This document shows positions 1-11,618 of a DNA stretch of 64,000 nucleotides, one piece after another; the stretch's first letter is position 1; each line of letters opens with the position of its first letter. Both the position numbers and the translations under genes were made by a program. Origin of the DNA: Apium graveolens (Eukaryota > Streptophyta > Magnoliopsida > Apiales > Apiaceae); contig NC_133653.1 in NCBI RefSeq assembly GCF_009905375.1, positions 99,499,261 through 99,563,260 on the forward strand, given 5' to 3'. The notes below the pieces were generated by a model. It was not told the DNA's origin. It worked only from the letters and a program-made list of their open reading frames with translations, and did not search any database.

Positions 1-942
1 TATATGATATTTGGTTAAAGATATAAGTTTTTGAAATACATTATGCGAGTACGAAGGTGGGGTACAAAAAAATCAACTTCGTTTTTAGTATTTTGATTTT
101 ATTTTAATAATAAAATGTAAATGTTTAATAAAAAAATAATTAATGAACCAAAAAGTTAATAAAATTAAAATTAAAATGATATTTTAAAATTAATTAAAAT
201 TAACGATTTAATATTTTGAATCAAACATATTCGTTCCAGCCTCTATTCTAAAAGTCGGCGATTAATCGGAACTAATCGGCGATTAATCGTTGTTCGATAG
301 AAAATTGAATGATTAAGTGAAATCGGGTCAAAAATCGTTTTTTACAAAAATCAGTCAAAAATAAAAAAAAATTGTATTAATCAGTCAAAATTGGGTTAAT
401 AGGTCAAAAATCGGGCTTATTGGTAAAAAATTTAAAATATTTAAAAAATTAAAACACCTAAAAAAATTTAAATTTGTAAAAGGAGTTAGAAAAAATAATA
501 TTCTCGCATATATAATTACTATTTTAAATAGTTAAATAATAAACTTTCTTATTTTTTCATTTGAAAGTAACCTCAATTCATAAGTTAGATTTTAGGAATT
601 ATATTTAATTTAACAGTACTACTTATTTTAAATTTATTTGTATAAATATATAAAATAATTATATATGTAAAATCAAAATAGTAAGATAATTACGTATATT
701 ATTATTTAAAACTAAAATAATATTAAATTAGTCTTCATTATTCATTCCGATTAATCTCCAATTACCCGATTAATCCCTGGACCGTGCATTCACCGACTAA
801 ATCAGATTTCTCCTTTTTACAACATTGATTACAAAACTAAACTAAACACCTTATATATAAATGATACATTAGCCCCATGTCATATTAATCCGATTTATGA
901 TTCCAGTCACATGCCACTTCTTAAAGCGATCCTACCTCACAA
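1..942. other. AT-rich flank without a recognisable gene
   Basis: The stretch is very AT-rich, with many short A and T runs and stop codons in all frames. I see no conserved protein. It contains short GATTAATCG and GTCAAAAATCG motifs, described separately. It may be host intergenic DNA or an older repeat into which element A inserted; nothing here decides between them. Confidence 0.6.
254..783. repeat. Candidate MITE-like inverted repeat
   Basis: Two copies of GATTAATCG-type sequence around 257-290 are matched, in inverse orientation, by a similar double motif at 747-780. The resemblance is imperfect, roughly four bases in five by eye over about 33 bases. The roughly 530-base interval is AT-rich and non-coding, and holds repeated GTCAAAAATCG-like words near 327-410. 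Size and arms would suit a small non-autonomous DNA transposon, but I could not identify a target site duplication. It could equally be a chance cluster in AT-rich DNA or part of another repeat. Confidence 0.3.
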
Positions 943-1340
943 TGTTTTTGTTATTCGCTAACAATCTAACAACAGAATTACAGAAGATGGTTGAATGGAA
1001 TTCTGGTTTCTTTTGGAAATTTAAAATCTCTTATATATATAAGTGTGAATGAATATGCAGTAGTGCGAATTAAAATAATTCAAGTATTCAAACACAAAGT
1101 AATTAAACAAGACAGTTTAAAAACTTTATGGTGGATTAAACTTTCCACCAGAGATATATATAGATTCGAGAACTCTGTGATGCAAGAATGCACACAGCTG
1201 TAGCAAGTGTTTCTACAAAGATGAACAGAGAGAATTCTTAACCGATGTAGCTTTATCTATTTCTCTGTTTAACTTCTATTTCACACTCTTCGTCGATCGA
1301 TTATTAACACTTGCTACACTTGGTTTATTTACTACCAAGT
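943..1340 (-). repeat. Element A 3' LTR, downstream part
   Basis: From about 1065 this part resembles 18280-18535 in element B, sharing GTATTCAAACACAAAGTAA, the GGTGGATT...TTTCCACC stretch, the CTGTGATGCAA...CACACAGCTG stretch and the TTGCTAC...CTTGGTTTAT stretch. Below 1065 similarity fades, so the exact LTR end is uncertain. It is cut at 1340 by element G; the last five bases (CAAGT) are the target site duplication. Confidence 0.65.
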
Positions 1341-3047
1341 TGAAGGGTTTTTAGCACATAAACGCAGCGAAAACATAAATTTAATCTTAAAAAAACCGAA
1401 AACCCTCCGCATGATCCATGCGAAAAATAATATTTAATTCGTAGTTCAGTATGTTTACCTTAAGAAGTTTTACGTTAATGGAAAGATGGGGGTCTTTAAT
1501 AGCGATCCAAGAACGATGAACGGAGATCCTTAGCAGCTGCTCCTCAAGTGTGAAGCACTCCACCGGTATCCACCAAGAAAACGATGTAATGAAGGAGGAG
1601 GAGATGGAGAGAATTAGGGTTTTGTAAATCTTTTTGATTGAGGCAAAAATAGGGTTTATAATAGTATATTTATAGGCAAAATTTTCAGCTGAAAATTTTC
1701 CCATAAAATATTATTATTATTAACCCTTTATTATTCTCACTAATAATTAAAACACCTTTTAATTAGTAATCCTTTTTCTAAACTCTTTAGAAATAATTCT
1801 CTCACTTGATTTAATTTCCAAAAATTAAATTCTTAATTAATAATATTAAGAAACTTTTCTTAATTAATTTATAATCAATTAAATCTCATTTAATCAATTA
1901 TTAAATTTTCTAATTAATTATTTATTTCATAAATAAATAATTATCAGCCATTATTAATTAATTCCTCCACCATTAAATTATTCTCTTTTATGGTGTGACC
2001 CTGTAGGTTCAATATTAAGCCGGTAGTAGAAATAAATAATAATATAATTATTTTATCATTATTTATATAAATTCTCTAATTCATTAAATATGATTAATTA
2101 ATTAATCATATTTATTCTACATCGTGATGGATACTTCTCAACATATCGCGACTATCCGGATAATACGAATTCACTGCTTAGAATACCAATAACCTATTCA
2201 GTGAGTAGTTACCGTACAATTAATTCCTTCTACCCTGCAATGTCACGATTAAATACAAGGCATGGAACTTGTGTCAAGCCTATCTTATTTAATCACTTGC
2301 TTTCCCATTCACTATGCTTAGTTCTATTTAATGTAAATTAGAAACTCCTTTCTAATTTCATTCACTCTGGCCAGAGATTCCTGAACTAACATAAGTGGAT
2401 CAGCATTGAACATTCTCTTCCTACACTGGAAGGGGTAGATCCTTTATTGATCATACACTATCTTCGTGTACAAATTCCTATACCCAGTAGAGCCCTTATA
2501 ATTGTCCCTTGAGACTAAGAACTAAACCAAAGCATAGTTCAGTGTACACAAGATGACTATGATGACCTCAAGTCTAAGGATACTTGTACAACTATCACTA
2601 TGTGAACAACTGCTGACACGTGAGTGAACTCCATCAGTTGTTCAGCTGTGTGAGTCATGTTCAGTGATTTTATTCTATAATAAGCACCTACATACTAGCT
2701 ATAGTGTCACCACACAAATGTCTATGAGAACAAACATCCTTCATAATGAACCAAGCATAGTATGTACCGATCTTTGTAGATTATTAATTACCAGTTAGTA
2801 ATCCTACGACCGGGAACTATTTAAATTTAGAGTTATCATCTTTTAGGTCTCATTATTATGATCTCATCACAATCCATAAAAAGCTTTACTCTAAACTGTG
2901 GTATATCTTATTTAAACATTTAAATAGATAGAGCCCGCAATAAAAACAAAACAATTCTTTTATTAATATCAATGAAATAAAAATAGATTACATAAAAGTT
3001 ATTCCTAAATCCTCATACATAATTGGACTTAGGACATATCTCTTTCA
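1341..3047 (-). repeat. Element G 3' LTR
   Basis: It matches 11619-13314 over its whole length with scattered substitutions, more of them in the first 200 bases. It starts TGAAGG and ends TTTCA. An open frame at 1387-1704 on the minus strand recurs in the other LTR and lies over the predicted transcription start, so I do not count it as a gene. Confidence 0.92.
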
Positions 3048-3058
3048 ATCTCCCACTT
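3048..3058 (-). other. Element G polypurine tract
   Basis: On the minus strand, AAGTGGGAGAT directly precedes the LTR start TGAAAGAG. This is the expected place and composition for the plus-strand primer of reverse transcription. Confidence 0.75.
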
Positions 3059-3061
3059 GTA

Positions 3062-3534
3062 CTATAGCCAATCACTCTGGTATTTAATACCCATCTTGTT
3101 TTTATGACGATCAAAGTGACTATGAGAAAGTGGCTTTATGAGTGGGTCTTCTGCGTTGTTATGTGTGTCCACTCTCTTGACGTTGACATCTCCTCTTTCA
3201 ACAATATCCCTAATCAGATAAAAGCGCCGCAGGACATGTTTGGAATTTCTATGAGACCTAGGTTCCTTGGCTTGTGCTATTGCTGCGTTGTTATCACAAT
3301 ACAACACAATAGGCTCTTCAACGCTAGGAACAATTCCCAACTCAGAACAAATTTCCTCATCCAAACGGCTTCTTTTGCAGCCTCACTTGCAGCTATATAT
3401 TCTGCTTCCGCTGTGGAGTCAGCCGTTGTAGACTGTTTGGAACTCTTCCAACTAATCGCACCACCATTCAGAGTAAACACGTACCCTGACATGGATTTGC
3501 TATCACTTTCTGATTGAAAACTAGAGTCAGTATA
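3062..3534 (-). pseudogene. Element G RNase H, C-terminal part of pol
   Basis: This is the end of a copia RNase H. It begins right after the H insertion and reads through [71 protein letters not shown] and the terminal MGIKYQSDWL. The catalytic Asp of the LYCDN motif and the Glu of AEAEY are present. A frameshift around 3360 separates the AEAEY part from the LYCDN part. The upstream half of the domain continues at 6955 on the other side of H. RNase H would remove the RNA strand during reverse transcription; here it cannot be made in one piece. Confidence 0.88.
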
Positions 3535-6500
3535 TGTAATATCCGGGATATATCGTGTAATTATTTTTGCTATTATATAATTATTATGTGTGTTCAGTAT
3601 CTATTCTGTGAGCTAATTGTTAAGTGTTATCTGTACTTGAATATTCAAAAATAATATTAATTGAGTATTTTAATTTTTATATGTCCAAAATAAAATATAG
3701 ATAATTGTCATATCTTCCTAATTATTTTTATGTTGGTTTATGGATTTATAAGAATCATATGAAATTTCTAAAATCTTTTTCCGGGTAATTAAAATCTATT
3801 TTATAAAAACGGGAACCAACTGACGTCACCCGTTATTACGTTTTTGAAACCCGAAACTCTTTCGAGAACTCCTTCCTAACCTAATTGTAATATTCCGAGC
3901 ATATTCCATGTTTCGACTTTTTCGATCCGGCGTACGGTTTGTCCTGCCGGGTCCCGGCGCAACATTTTCGATACAATATTCGTTTCGGTAAATCAATAAA
4001 ACCCGTATTTTCGATAAACGGGAGCTTTTTATTAAACTATCCCAATTATCACTTCGTAATACGTGTAACCAGGCGCTGAGACCAAGACCACAGTACAAAT
4101 TGTACTGATTTTGATAATTATCCCGAAAACCGATACCGTTTGGATCAATTTTTACAAATAAACGTACCGTTTTATATCCTGAATGATCCAACGGGATACT
4201 AATTTTCCGTAATTATAAATAGCCTTTTACCATATTTTATTTCGTATCAAAATCATTTGCAGACAGATAATTATATAATTTTCAGAGAAAAGCCCTAATT
4301 ACATAAACTGTTCTAAGAATCAAACAGCAAAACGAAGGCGTTACCGATCTCTGTTTTCAAAGCTTGAGTAACCAAAACGAAGGATTTGAAGTGTTCTATC
4401 AGATTCTGAGCTTTGTTTCACTGCAGAAATCAAGGTTATTTTTCTAAAAATTTATTTATTTTCGAATTTATTTTATTAAAAATATGAATTTTTGTTCGGA
4501 TGATTGTTAGTATGATTTGATGATTGCATGTTGTAGAGCTTGTTTTCCTGATGATTTTCATATGTCATACGTCTGATTTGGAGTTCAATAACATGCTCAA
4601 AAGTGGGTTTAATTTTCGAATTTCAAAATTAGGGTTTATAACCCGTATGAATGTTCTTAATTGAAATTTGGGGGTTTCTTATTCTGTGATAGATTGATGT
4701 TGTGTTATAGTGGGTTGTATTCTCTGTGAAATTTGCAATCTAGTCGTATAAGTTTCATGAACCAACGAGGTCTGTAGAGAAGGGAGTTGTGTTTTGAAGT
4801 TTTCCGATGTTCACCGGAAACTGGAAAACTTCACGGCCAAATTCCGGCCAACTCAGGGATTGTTAGGATGAATTGATTGCATGGTTGTGTTCCTGGTGTT
4901 GTGTAGATGTGATCTGGAGGTGTTGGTGGGGTGAGGACGCCGGGAACGTGTTCTCCGGCGAACCCGACTGTTTTCCGGCGAAGGGCTGGAAAATTACAGT
5001 TTAGTACCCCAACTTTTGAAAATGATGCAGTTAGGTCCCTGAAGTTTCCAGACTTTGCAAATTTAGGATTCCTGTTTATAAAATGTTTAAAAATCATATT
5101 TCCTATTTATTTTTATTATAAAAATTCATTTTTAAATTCTGAAAATTCTAAAAATTATTATTTTAATTCTGAAAATTATTTTTAATTCACAAATAAATCT
5201 AAATTAATTAGTTAATTAATTTCAGTTAATTTATAATTGATTAATTGGTTAATTAATTCGAAAATTAATTGATTAATTGATTTTAATTAATTATTTAATT
5301 AGATTTAATTATTTAAAAATGATTTAAAAATTCTGAAAAATAGTTTCGAGCTTTAAAATATTATTCTAAATTATTTCCAAGGCTCGAGAATTATTCTAAA
5401 ATTATTTCGGAGCCAGAATGGGCCAACCGAACCCTGTTTATTAACCCGAAATTGATCCAATGACCCGTTTTAATTTCGAAAAATGTTTTAAAAATCATTT
5501 TAAGTACGAGAAAGCCTATTTATGACCCGAGACTTCTTTATAAATAATATATCATTGATTACGTGATGTATTATGTGCTATATGTGACTTGTTAATTGAC
5601 TATCGGTCTATATATTCGGTGTTTACTTGATTATTGCATAACTTTCAATCCGTTAATCGGATTTGGGTAAAACGAAGGGTAGATAGAAGTATGTGTTGAA
5701 TAGAATTCCATGAGTAAATTATTGATAGATGCTTATGATATGTGAGCAGAAGAGGCAAGACGTAAGAAAGGGAAACAGATAGTTGAAGAGTAAGACGGTT
5801 GTGATTGGAAACGAGTGCAGTGTAGTAAGCTAATATCAGGCAAGTGTTCTGAACTTTCTCGAGATATTGTAGTACTTGATAATCCTGTGATATTGCAAGT
5901 GCTTTGAAGCACAGAAACCTAAATCCTGATTTCAGTTATTATTCTTGAGCCATGAATCATATTCTTTCTAATTTATTGATTATTGTATACCCAAACAAGA
6001 ATCACAAATCTACGATACTACTCCACAAATACATACAAACTAAATACCAAACACTGAAATGAACTATTATATACTCAACCCATGGTATTTTATACTTGGA
6101 AAGACCAAATCCTTGAAACCTTGAAATGTTGATTCCTTTGTTATCCAATTCTTTCATTACCCAGCATCCAAGCTTTTAAATTGCCTTATTGATCCTTACA
6201 AGGATTGAAACCCTTTCATTGTTAAACATTTATTGTTGTTAATGATTTCAGTTATTTTTTATTATTGCATATTCTGTTATTATGTTAGAATTAGATTGTT
6301 TTTATAAAATTATGGACCAGATTCGTGGTCAGACCATATAATGGTCAAGTTAGGCCAATGTGAGCCTTGGATCCAGTAGTTAGAACAATGCTGTGTGCCT
6401 TGCTCAGGGTTAGTGTGTGACTGATCAGCAGCCTAACCTTGGTTTTTAAATTAAAAGTATAATATCCAATTCTAAATCATAATCCATTGTTCACTTGATA

Positions 6501-6949
6501 TCATAACCATATTCATCTGATGATCATTATTCTCAGTTTTGTCATTGTGACTTGCTGAGCTAGTTAGCTCATTTGTGCGATGTTGTTTATATTATTTCCA
6601 GTTAAAAAGGAACCAATTGGTAAAGAGGATCCCCAGTCCAGCGCGAGAGCTAGGGGTTCAGGTTGAGAAAGCGGAGCTAGTAGGCTTCTTTTGGAATAAT
6701 TTAAGTTTGTAAAAGTTTGTAATAATGTTTAATACTCAGTTTGAGTTTGAAATAGTTGGGATTTGAACGGTTTGTAATATATTAGTGTGTTTGGCTTGTG
6801 TGCATACTTTAACCTGTTGCGGTCCGTGGTGGTTGGTAAGTAGGGTCATTGCATATATTATTATTATCTTTATTATTGTTATAAACAGGTTATAATTAAG
6901 GTGTGTGTGTGGACCCCAAACTTCTAACCCGGGTTTGGAGGGCGCCACA
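3535..6949 (-). mobile_element. Element H: solo LTR, Tekay-like
   Basis: A 3415-bp segment splits G's pol exactly between two halves of RNase H and is flanked by GTATA on both sides (3530-3534, 6950-6954). It begins TGTAATATCC and ends GGCGCCACA. The two ends are not repeats of each other and there is no gag or pol, so it is a single LTR left by recombination between two LTRs. On the minus strand it starts TGTGGCGCCC and soon reads GGTCCACACACACACC, and it ends GGATATTACA. This resembles the start and end of D's LTRs and suggests the same Tekay/Del lineage and minus orientation. Open frames inside (3826-4191, 4831-5097, 4931-5185) have no recognisable protein. Confidence 0.8.
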
Positions 6950-6954
6950 GTATA

Positions 6955-7541
6955 ACCCTCTATTTTTAACTCAGATTCACCACCAAAAACAAGAAAAATG
7001 TCCTGAGTCCTTCGCAAGTACTTAAGGTTGTTTTTCACTGCTTTCCAGTGGTCTTCACCTGGATTGGACTAATATCTGCTCGTCACACTAATTGAATAAG
7101 CAACATCAGGCCTTGTACATAACATCGCGTACATGATAGATCCTATTGCTGAAGCATAAGGAATCTTACTCATACGCTCTCTTTCCTCAGGTGTCTTAGG
7201 AGACATTTTTCGGAAAGGGACACTCCATGGCTCATCGGTATGAGACCACTTTTGGAGTTTTCCATGCTAAACCTTTTAAGCACTTTCTGGATGTATGTAC
7301 CCTGGGTAAGACCTATCATTCTTCTAGATCTATCTCTATAGATCTTTATACCGAGAATATAGGATGCTTCTCCCAAGTTCTTCATGGTGAAGTTCTTTGA
7401 TAACCATACTTTGACTGATTGTAGCATCGATATATCATTTGTAAGAAGTATGTCATCCATATACAATACAAGAAATGTTACCGCGCTCCCACTAACCTTC
7501 TTGTAGACACATGGTTCATCTATGTTTTTGATAAAACCAAA
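6955..7541 (-). pseudogene. Element G reverse transcriptase, YMDD half, with start of RNase H
   Basis: The minus strand carries the catalytic YMDD box near 7460, then NFTMKNLGEASYILGIKIYR, the SAIGSIMYAMLCTRPDVAYS block and the start of RNase H (NNLKYLRRTQDIFLVFGG), where H cuts in. A one-base frameshift near 7205 separates LSEK from PKTPEERERM. The stop at 7542 divides this part from the upstream RT half in the same frame. This is a broken copia RT. Confidence 0.9.
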
Positions 7542-8375
7542 CTATTTGATTGTCTCATCAAAACGGATGTTCCATCTACGAGAAGCTTGCCTTAAACCAT
7601 ATATAGTTCGCAGCAGCTTACACATTAGGTGTTCATTTCCCTTGGAAAGAAAACCCTCTGGCTGTGTCATATACACTTCATCCTCAAGTTCCCCATTGAG
7701 GAAGGCCGTTTTCACGTCCATTTTCCAGATCTCATAGTCGTAGTAAGCAACAATCGCAAGCAAAATTCGAATTGATTTTAACAGGGCTACAGGCGAAAAA
7801 GTTTCATCAAAGTCAATCCTTTGCCTTTGTTTGAATCCTTTTGCCACGAGCCTGGCCTTATAGGTCTCCATCTGGCCATCTGCTCCAATATTTCTTTTGT
7901 ATACCCACTTGCACCCAATAGGCTTAACACCTTCAGGCGCCTCAACCAGAGTCCATATTTGGTTGGTGTACATAGATTCCATTTCGGATTTCATGGCACT
8001 ATGCCATTTCTCTGAGTCAACACTACTCATAGCCTCATTATAGGTCACAGGGTCGTCATCATCAATGATTGACAACTCATCGTCATTCTCAATGACAAGG
8101 CCATAATACCTCTCAGGTTGGCGAGACACTCTCCCTGTCCTACGAATGGGCTGTTCCACAGATGGTTGTTCAGTCTGAACAGGTGTTTCCACTTGATCCG
8201 TAGTAGTTTGTGCTTCTTGAACTTCATTAAGTTCAATTTTGCTCCCACTGTTTCCTTCAAGGATAAACTCCTTTTCCAAGAAGGTAGCATGTCTGGAGAC
8301 AAACACCCGATGATCGGTGTAAAAGTAATACCCCAAAGTCTCTTTAGGATATCCCACAAAATTACATTTTACGGA
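7542..8375 (-). pseudogene. Element G reverse transcriptase, N-terminal half, and integrase-RT linker
   Basis: In one open frame the order is: linker rich in Glu, Gln and Pro (RRTGRVSRQPERYYG), then the RT opening EKWHSAMKSEMESMYTNQIW, GCKWVYKRN, YKARLVAKGFKQ, IDFDETFSPVALLKSIRILL, MDVKTAFLNGELEDEVYMTQ and LLRTIYGLRQASRRWN. These are diagnostic Ty1/copia RT blocks. It is limited by a TGA at 8376 and a TAG at 7542, both in frame with the neighbouring pol segments, so the frame is intact apart from point nonsense changes. Confidence 0.9.
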
Positions 8376-9041
8376 TCAAGATTCCAGCTTATCTGGGTCA
8401 ACTTTATTGACATAAGCTGGACATCCCCAAATCTTAACGTGTTTAAGACTCGGTTTCCTTTCTTTTCGTATCTCATATGGTGTTTGAGGAACAGATTTGG
8501 AAGGCACCTTATTCAGTAAATATGCTGAGGTTTCCAATGCATAACCCCATAGGAATACTGGAAGATTCGCATAGCTCATCATGGACCGAACCATGTCTAA
8601 CAAAGTTCGATTTCTCCTTTCAGATACCCTATTTAATCGTGGAGTATATGGAGGAGTCCACTGGGAGACTATACCATTTTCTTTGAGATAATCTAGAAAC
8701 TCTCCATTCAAGTATTCACCACCTCGATCTGATCGAAGAGTTATAATACTGTGTTTGGTTTGTTTCTCCACTTCATGTTTATATTCTTTGAACTTTTCAA
8801 AGGCTTCAGACTTGTGTTTCATCAAATACATATATCCGAATCTAGATCTATCATCTATGAAAGTAATGAAGTACGAAAATCCACCCATGGCTTGCGTAGA
8901 CATTGGTCCACATACATCTGTGTGTACCAATCCTAGCAAATCTGCAGCCCTCTCTCCATGTCCACTAAATGGAGATTTGGTCATTTTACCCAATAGACAA
9001 GACTCGCATGTAAGATATGATTCAAAATCAAAGGGGTGAAG
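8376..9041 (-). pseudogene. Element G integrase catalytic core
   Basis: The minus frame reads [83 protein letters not shown] and [10 protein letters not shown]. The D-D-E triad is recognisable in HTDVCG, RSDRGGE and SERRNRT. The bases just above 8993 continue the frame from the pre-integrase zinc finger (CESC). It ends at a TGA at 8376, where the local reading LES-stop-SVKC suggests loss of an arginine codon. Confidence 0.88.
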
Positions 9042-9635
9042 TTACCCTTCCTTATGCAATGTTCGCAGTCTATTTTCACTAATATGACCTAGCCTACAGT
9101 GCCATAAATATGTCAGATTTTCATCATCTCGTTTTCTTTTATTAGTTTGTTTAATCTGAAGTAAATCATGCTCTACGTCACATACATACAGACCATTATT
9201 TAAAATGCCACGTCCAAAAAGAACATTATCTCTAAGGATAGAACATTCATTATTCTTAATAATAAATGAAAAACCATCCACATCCAACATAGGAATAGAA
9301 ACAATATTCCTCACAATAGAGGGAACGTAATAACAATTATTCAAAATAATAGTCTTGCCCGTAGGCATATGTAAACTAAATGATCCTACAGATATGGCCG
9401 CAACCCTTGCTCCATTGCCCATACGTAGAATCACCTCATCTTTTTCAAGAGTCCTACTTCCCTTTAGTCCTTGCAACGAATTGCAAATATGAGAACCACA
9501 GGCGGTATCTAATACCCAAGTAGAAATTTGACCTAGTGACATATTAACTTCGATCATGAACATGCCTGAATCAGAAGCGGTAGTCTCACTACCCTTCTTC
9601 TTCAATTCTGTAAGGTAAACCTTGCAGTTCCTCTT
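9042..9635 (-). pseudogene. Element G protease and GAG-pre-integrase region
   Basis: After a Lys-rich linker the frame shows a protease-like WVLDTACGSHIC motif, with DTA where most retroviral proteases have D-S/T-G. It continues with MGNGARVAAISVG, LNNCYYVPSIVRNIVSI and the pre-integrase motif LWHCRLGHISENRL. In copia elements this region cuts the polyprotein and provides the HHCC-type finger of integrase. It ends at a TAA at 9042, and the frame then continues into integrase. Upstream it is in frame with the gag stub but separated from it by the TAG at 9636. Confidence 0.85.
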
Positions 9636-9734
9636 CTAGTACCCCAACTTGTTACAGTGAAAACAAACAGCTAAATTAGGACCAGTCAACTTGTGAGCAT
9701 CTAGTATGCTCCGGTGTGATAGTGCAGAAGACAT
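9636..9734 (-). pseudogene. Element G gag stub: N-terminus joined to zinc knuckle
   Basis: A 32-codon minus-strand frame starts at an ATG at 9732-9734 with MSSALSHRSILDAHKLTGPN, typical of the first residues of this lineage's Gag. It passes at once to CFHCNKLGY, the start of a CCHC zinc knuckle, and meets TAG at 9636. The matrix/capsid core that should lie between is absent. The frame after the stop (KRNC) completes the knuckle and runs into protease. In relatives the knuckle ends G-H-W-K-R-N-C, so the His and Trp positions are both changed here. The element could not supply its own capsid. Confidence 0.75.
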
Positions 9735-11605
9735 GACGAATATAGTAAATCTGTAAATGATAAACAAATAACAACACTTAGCAAATATTCAATTTCATTT
9801 CAAAACACTATATGAATCGGGTCTTTATTCATAAGTGTCTCCCACTAGTTTATCTAATTTTTTCAACCCCCTAAGTGAAAATTAAGCATTCATAATGCTA
9901 GTGGGAATAGGGATCCTACATTCCATCACACAACCTCGGCTGTGGCATGAAACGTCATGTGATGTTCAATAGGCAGACAACTCTTGTCAATTACATCTTA
10001 TGTTATTCCCTAATATAAGTTTAGCCTCTTGAATAATTGAGTCACGGCTGTGGCACGACAAACTCAATATTCTAAGTCAATTCTAACCTAACATTTCGTA
10101 CAATTGAATTAGTGTCCAACGGCCCACGGCTGTAGCACGTACCGACCTTTAGATTCTAATTCAATGTACACATCTCTATGTAATAGACAAGTATTTCTTA
10201 TTTCGAAATCAAAGCCCTCGGTTGTAGCATGAAACGATAATGATTTAAAAATAAGAACCACTTTCTACCATGTTGGAAGGCTATGACCGACACAAGCCCG
10301 TTGTGTCATTGGCCAATTACTACTTGATATTATTTAATTTTAGAGAGATTATATTACGTTACAATCATAATCATATTATAAAGATATTCTTCCTTTTAAA
10401 TTAAATATTTCAAATCAGTAATCGATAATGAGATGATTCCCAGATCGGGTGGAGCATTGTCAAGAGGCGTCATTTAATAACCCTTTCTTACAGATAGAAA
10501 TATGTTGTTGACAGAATCATCCTTTCACGTGTTTCATAAACACAAGAATCTCATGATCGTATTCATAATATTTATTGTTAAGGCAAGAAACGATTCCTAT
10601 TCTAGATTTTGTAGAGCACGCTTTATATTGATTTAAGTTCACCTAAATCTATCATCGCATGGTAAACATAGGCATATATCTCATATATAAATTAAATAAA
10701 CAAGTAAATGTAAAGTGCAATAAAGTAAATATGTTTGGTTATGGCCCCATCCTATGTGATCTTTATCAAGCTCATGATAAAGATCAAGGTCAATCTAATA
10801 TGGTGATGGAAATAAATACAACTACTTATTACATAAGTCTTCTTCTTTGTTTAGACTTCTTGTATGCCTCGTCTTCTTTTTTGTATCACCTCCATTGGAT
10901 AGCCTTCTTGAGTCTTCAATTACAATACATGATTGAAAGTAAAACTAATCTAATGAACTTACAAGAATAACTCGAGTTACATTCGAGATTTATGATTACA
11001 AAGATTGACGACATGCAAGTCGTATTTAAAACCAAAACAAAAACCATTACACTAAGGTCGAAAGGCCATAACCATCCACCATGCTCATACAACACATAAA
11101 AGCATGTTAAAACACATAATCTGATCATAACATATCATATTATCCATGATCTAATCATAAAAAGAAAATATGACAAAAATCAAAAAAATCAGAATCAAAT
11201 CAGGATAACAAGAATCACTGTTTACGGGCAGTAAACGACGTCAAACGCCTTACAGACGAGTCGTTGATAGTTATAACTATCAGTTTTGTTCAGACGCTCG
11301 TTTACCTATGGAATAGGGTATTCGTTTGCGTAAATCGGACACCAGACCCAGATTTCAGCAAATCTGCAGCAGCCAATTCAGAATCCGTATCTAACATGAT
11401 TCTCATAATTAGAACAAACATAAATCATGTATATATCAGATTACATAATCATCTTATGATTATACAACTCACATGAATATCATATATTCAAAACCATACA
11501 TATATAAGCATATTATATCAACATCAAAATCATGGCGAATCACGTACATGCTCATATATCGAAAACAGTTAAACACATAAACGAATTAAAAACTTTTCGC
11601 AAGTA
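9735..11605 (-). other. Element G leader between primer site and gag stub
   Basis: About 1.9 kb without gag-like coding. It holds a set of four CGGCTGTGGCA-type words near 9938, 10046, 10127 and 10218, each followed by an A/G-CACG or ATGAAACG-like word. Small open frames here (10659-10970 plus, 10916-11128 minus) show no family signature. The region may be an unusually long 5' untranslated leader. Confidence 0.6.
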
Positions 11606-11617
11606 GCTCTGATTCCA
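11606..11617 (-). other. Element G primer binding site (initiator Met tRNA type)
   Basis: The minus strand reads TGGAATCAGAGC one base after the 5' LTR end. The usual plant copia site is TGGTATCAGAGC, so one base differs. Its place fixes the minus orientation of the element. Confidence 0.75.
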
Positions 11618-11618
11618 T

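Noticed and set aside
1387..1704. A 105-codon minus-strand open frame, seen again at 11552-11983
   Set aside because: It lies wholly in the LTR of G, spans the likely TATA box and start site, and has no protein signature. Its presence in both LTRs follows from LTR duplication.
3826..4191. A 121-codon minus-strand open frame
   Set aside because: It is inside the solo LTR H, shows no recognisable domain, and LTR sequence is not expected to encode protein here.
3535..6949. H as a complete small LTR element
   Set aside because: There is no second LTR copy, primer site or polypurine tract inside the segment.
10659..10970. A plus-strand 103-codon frame in the leader of G
   Set aside because: No family signature and opposite to the element's transcription; its composition matches the AT-rich leader.
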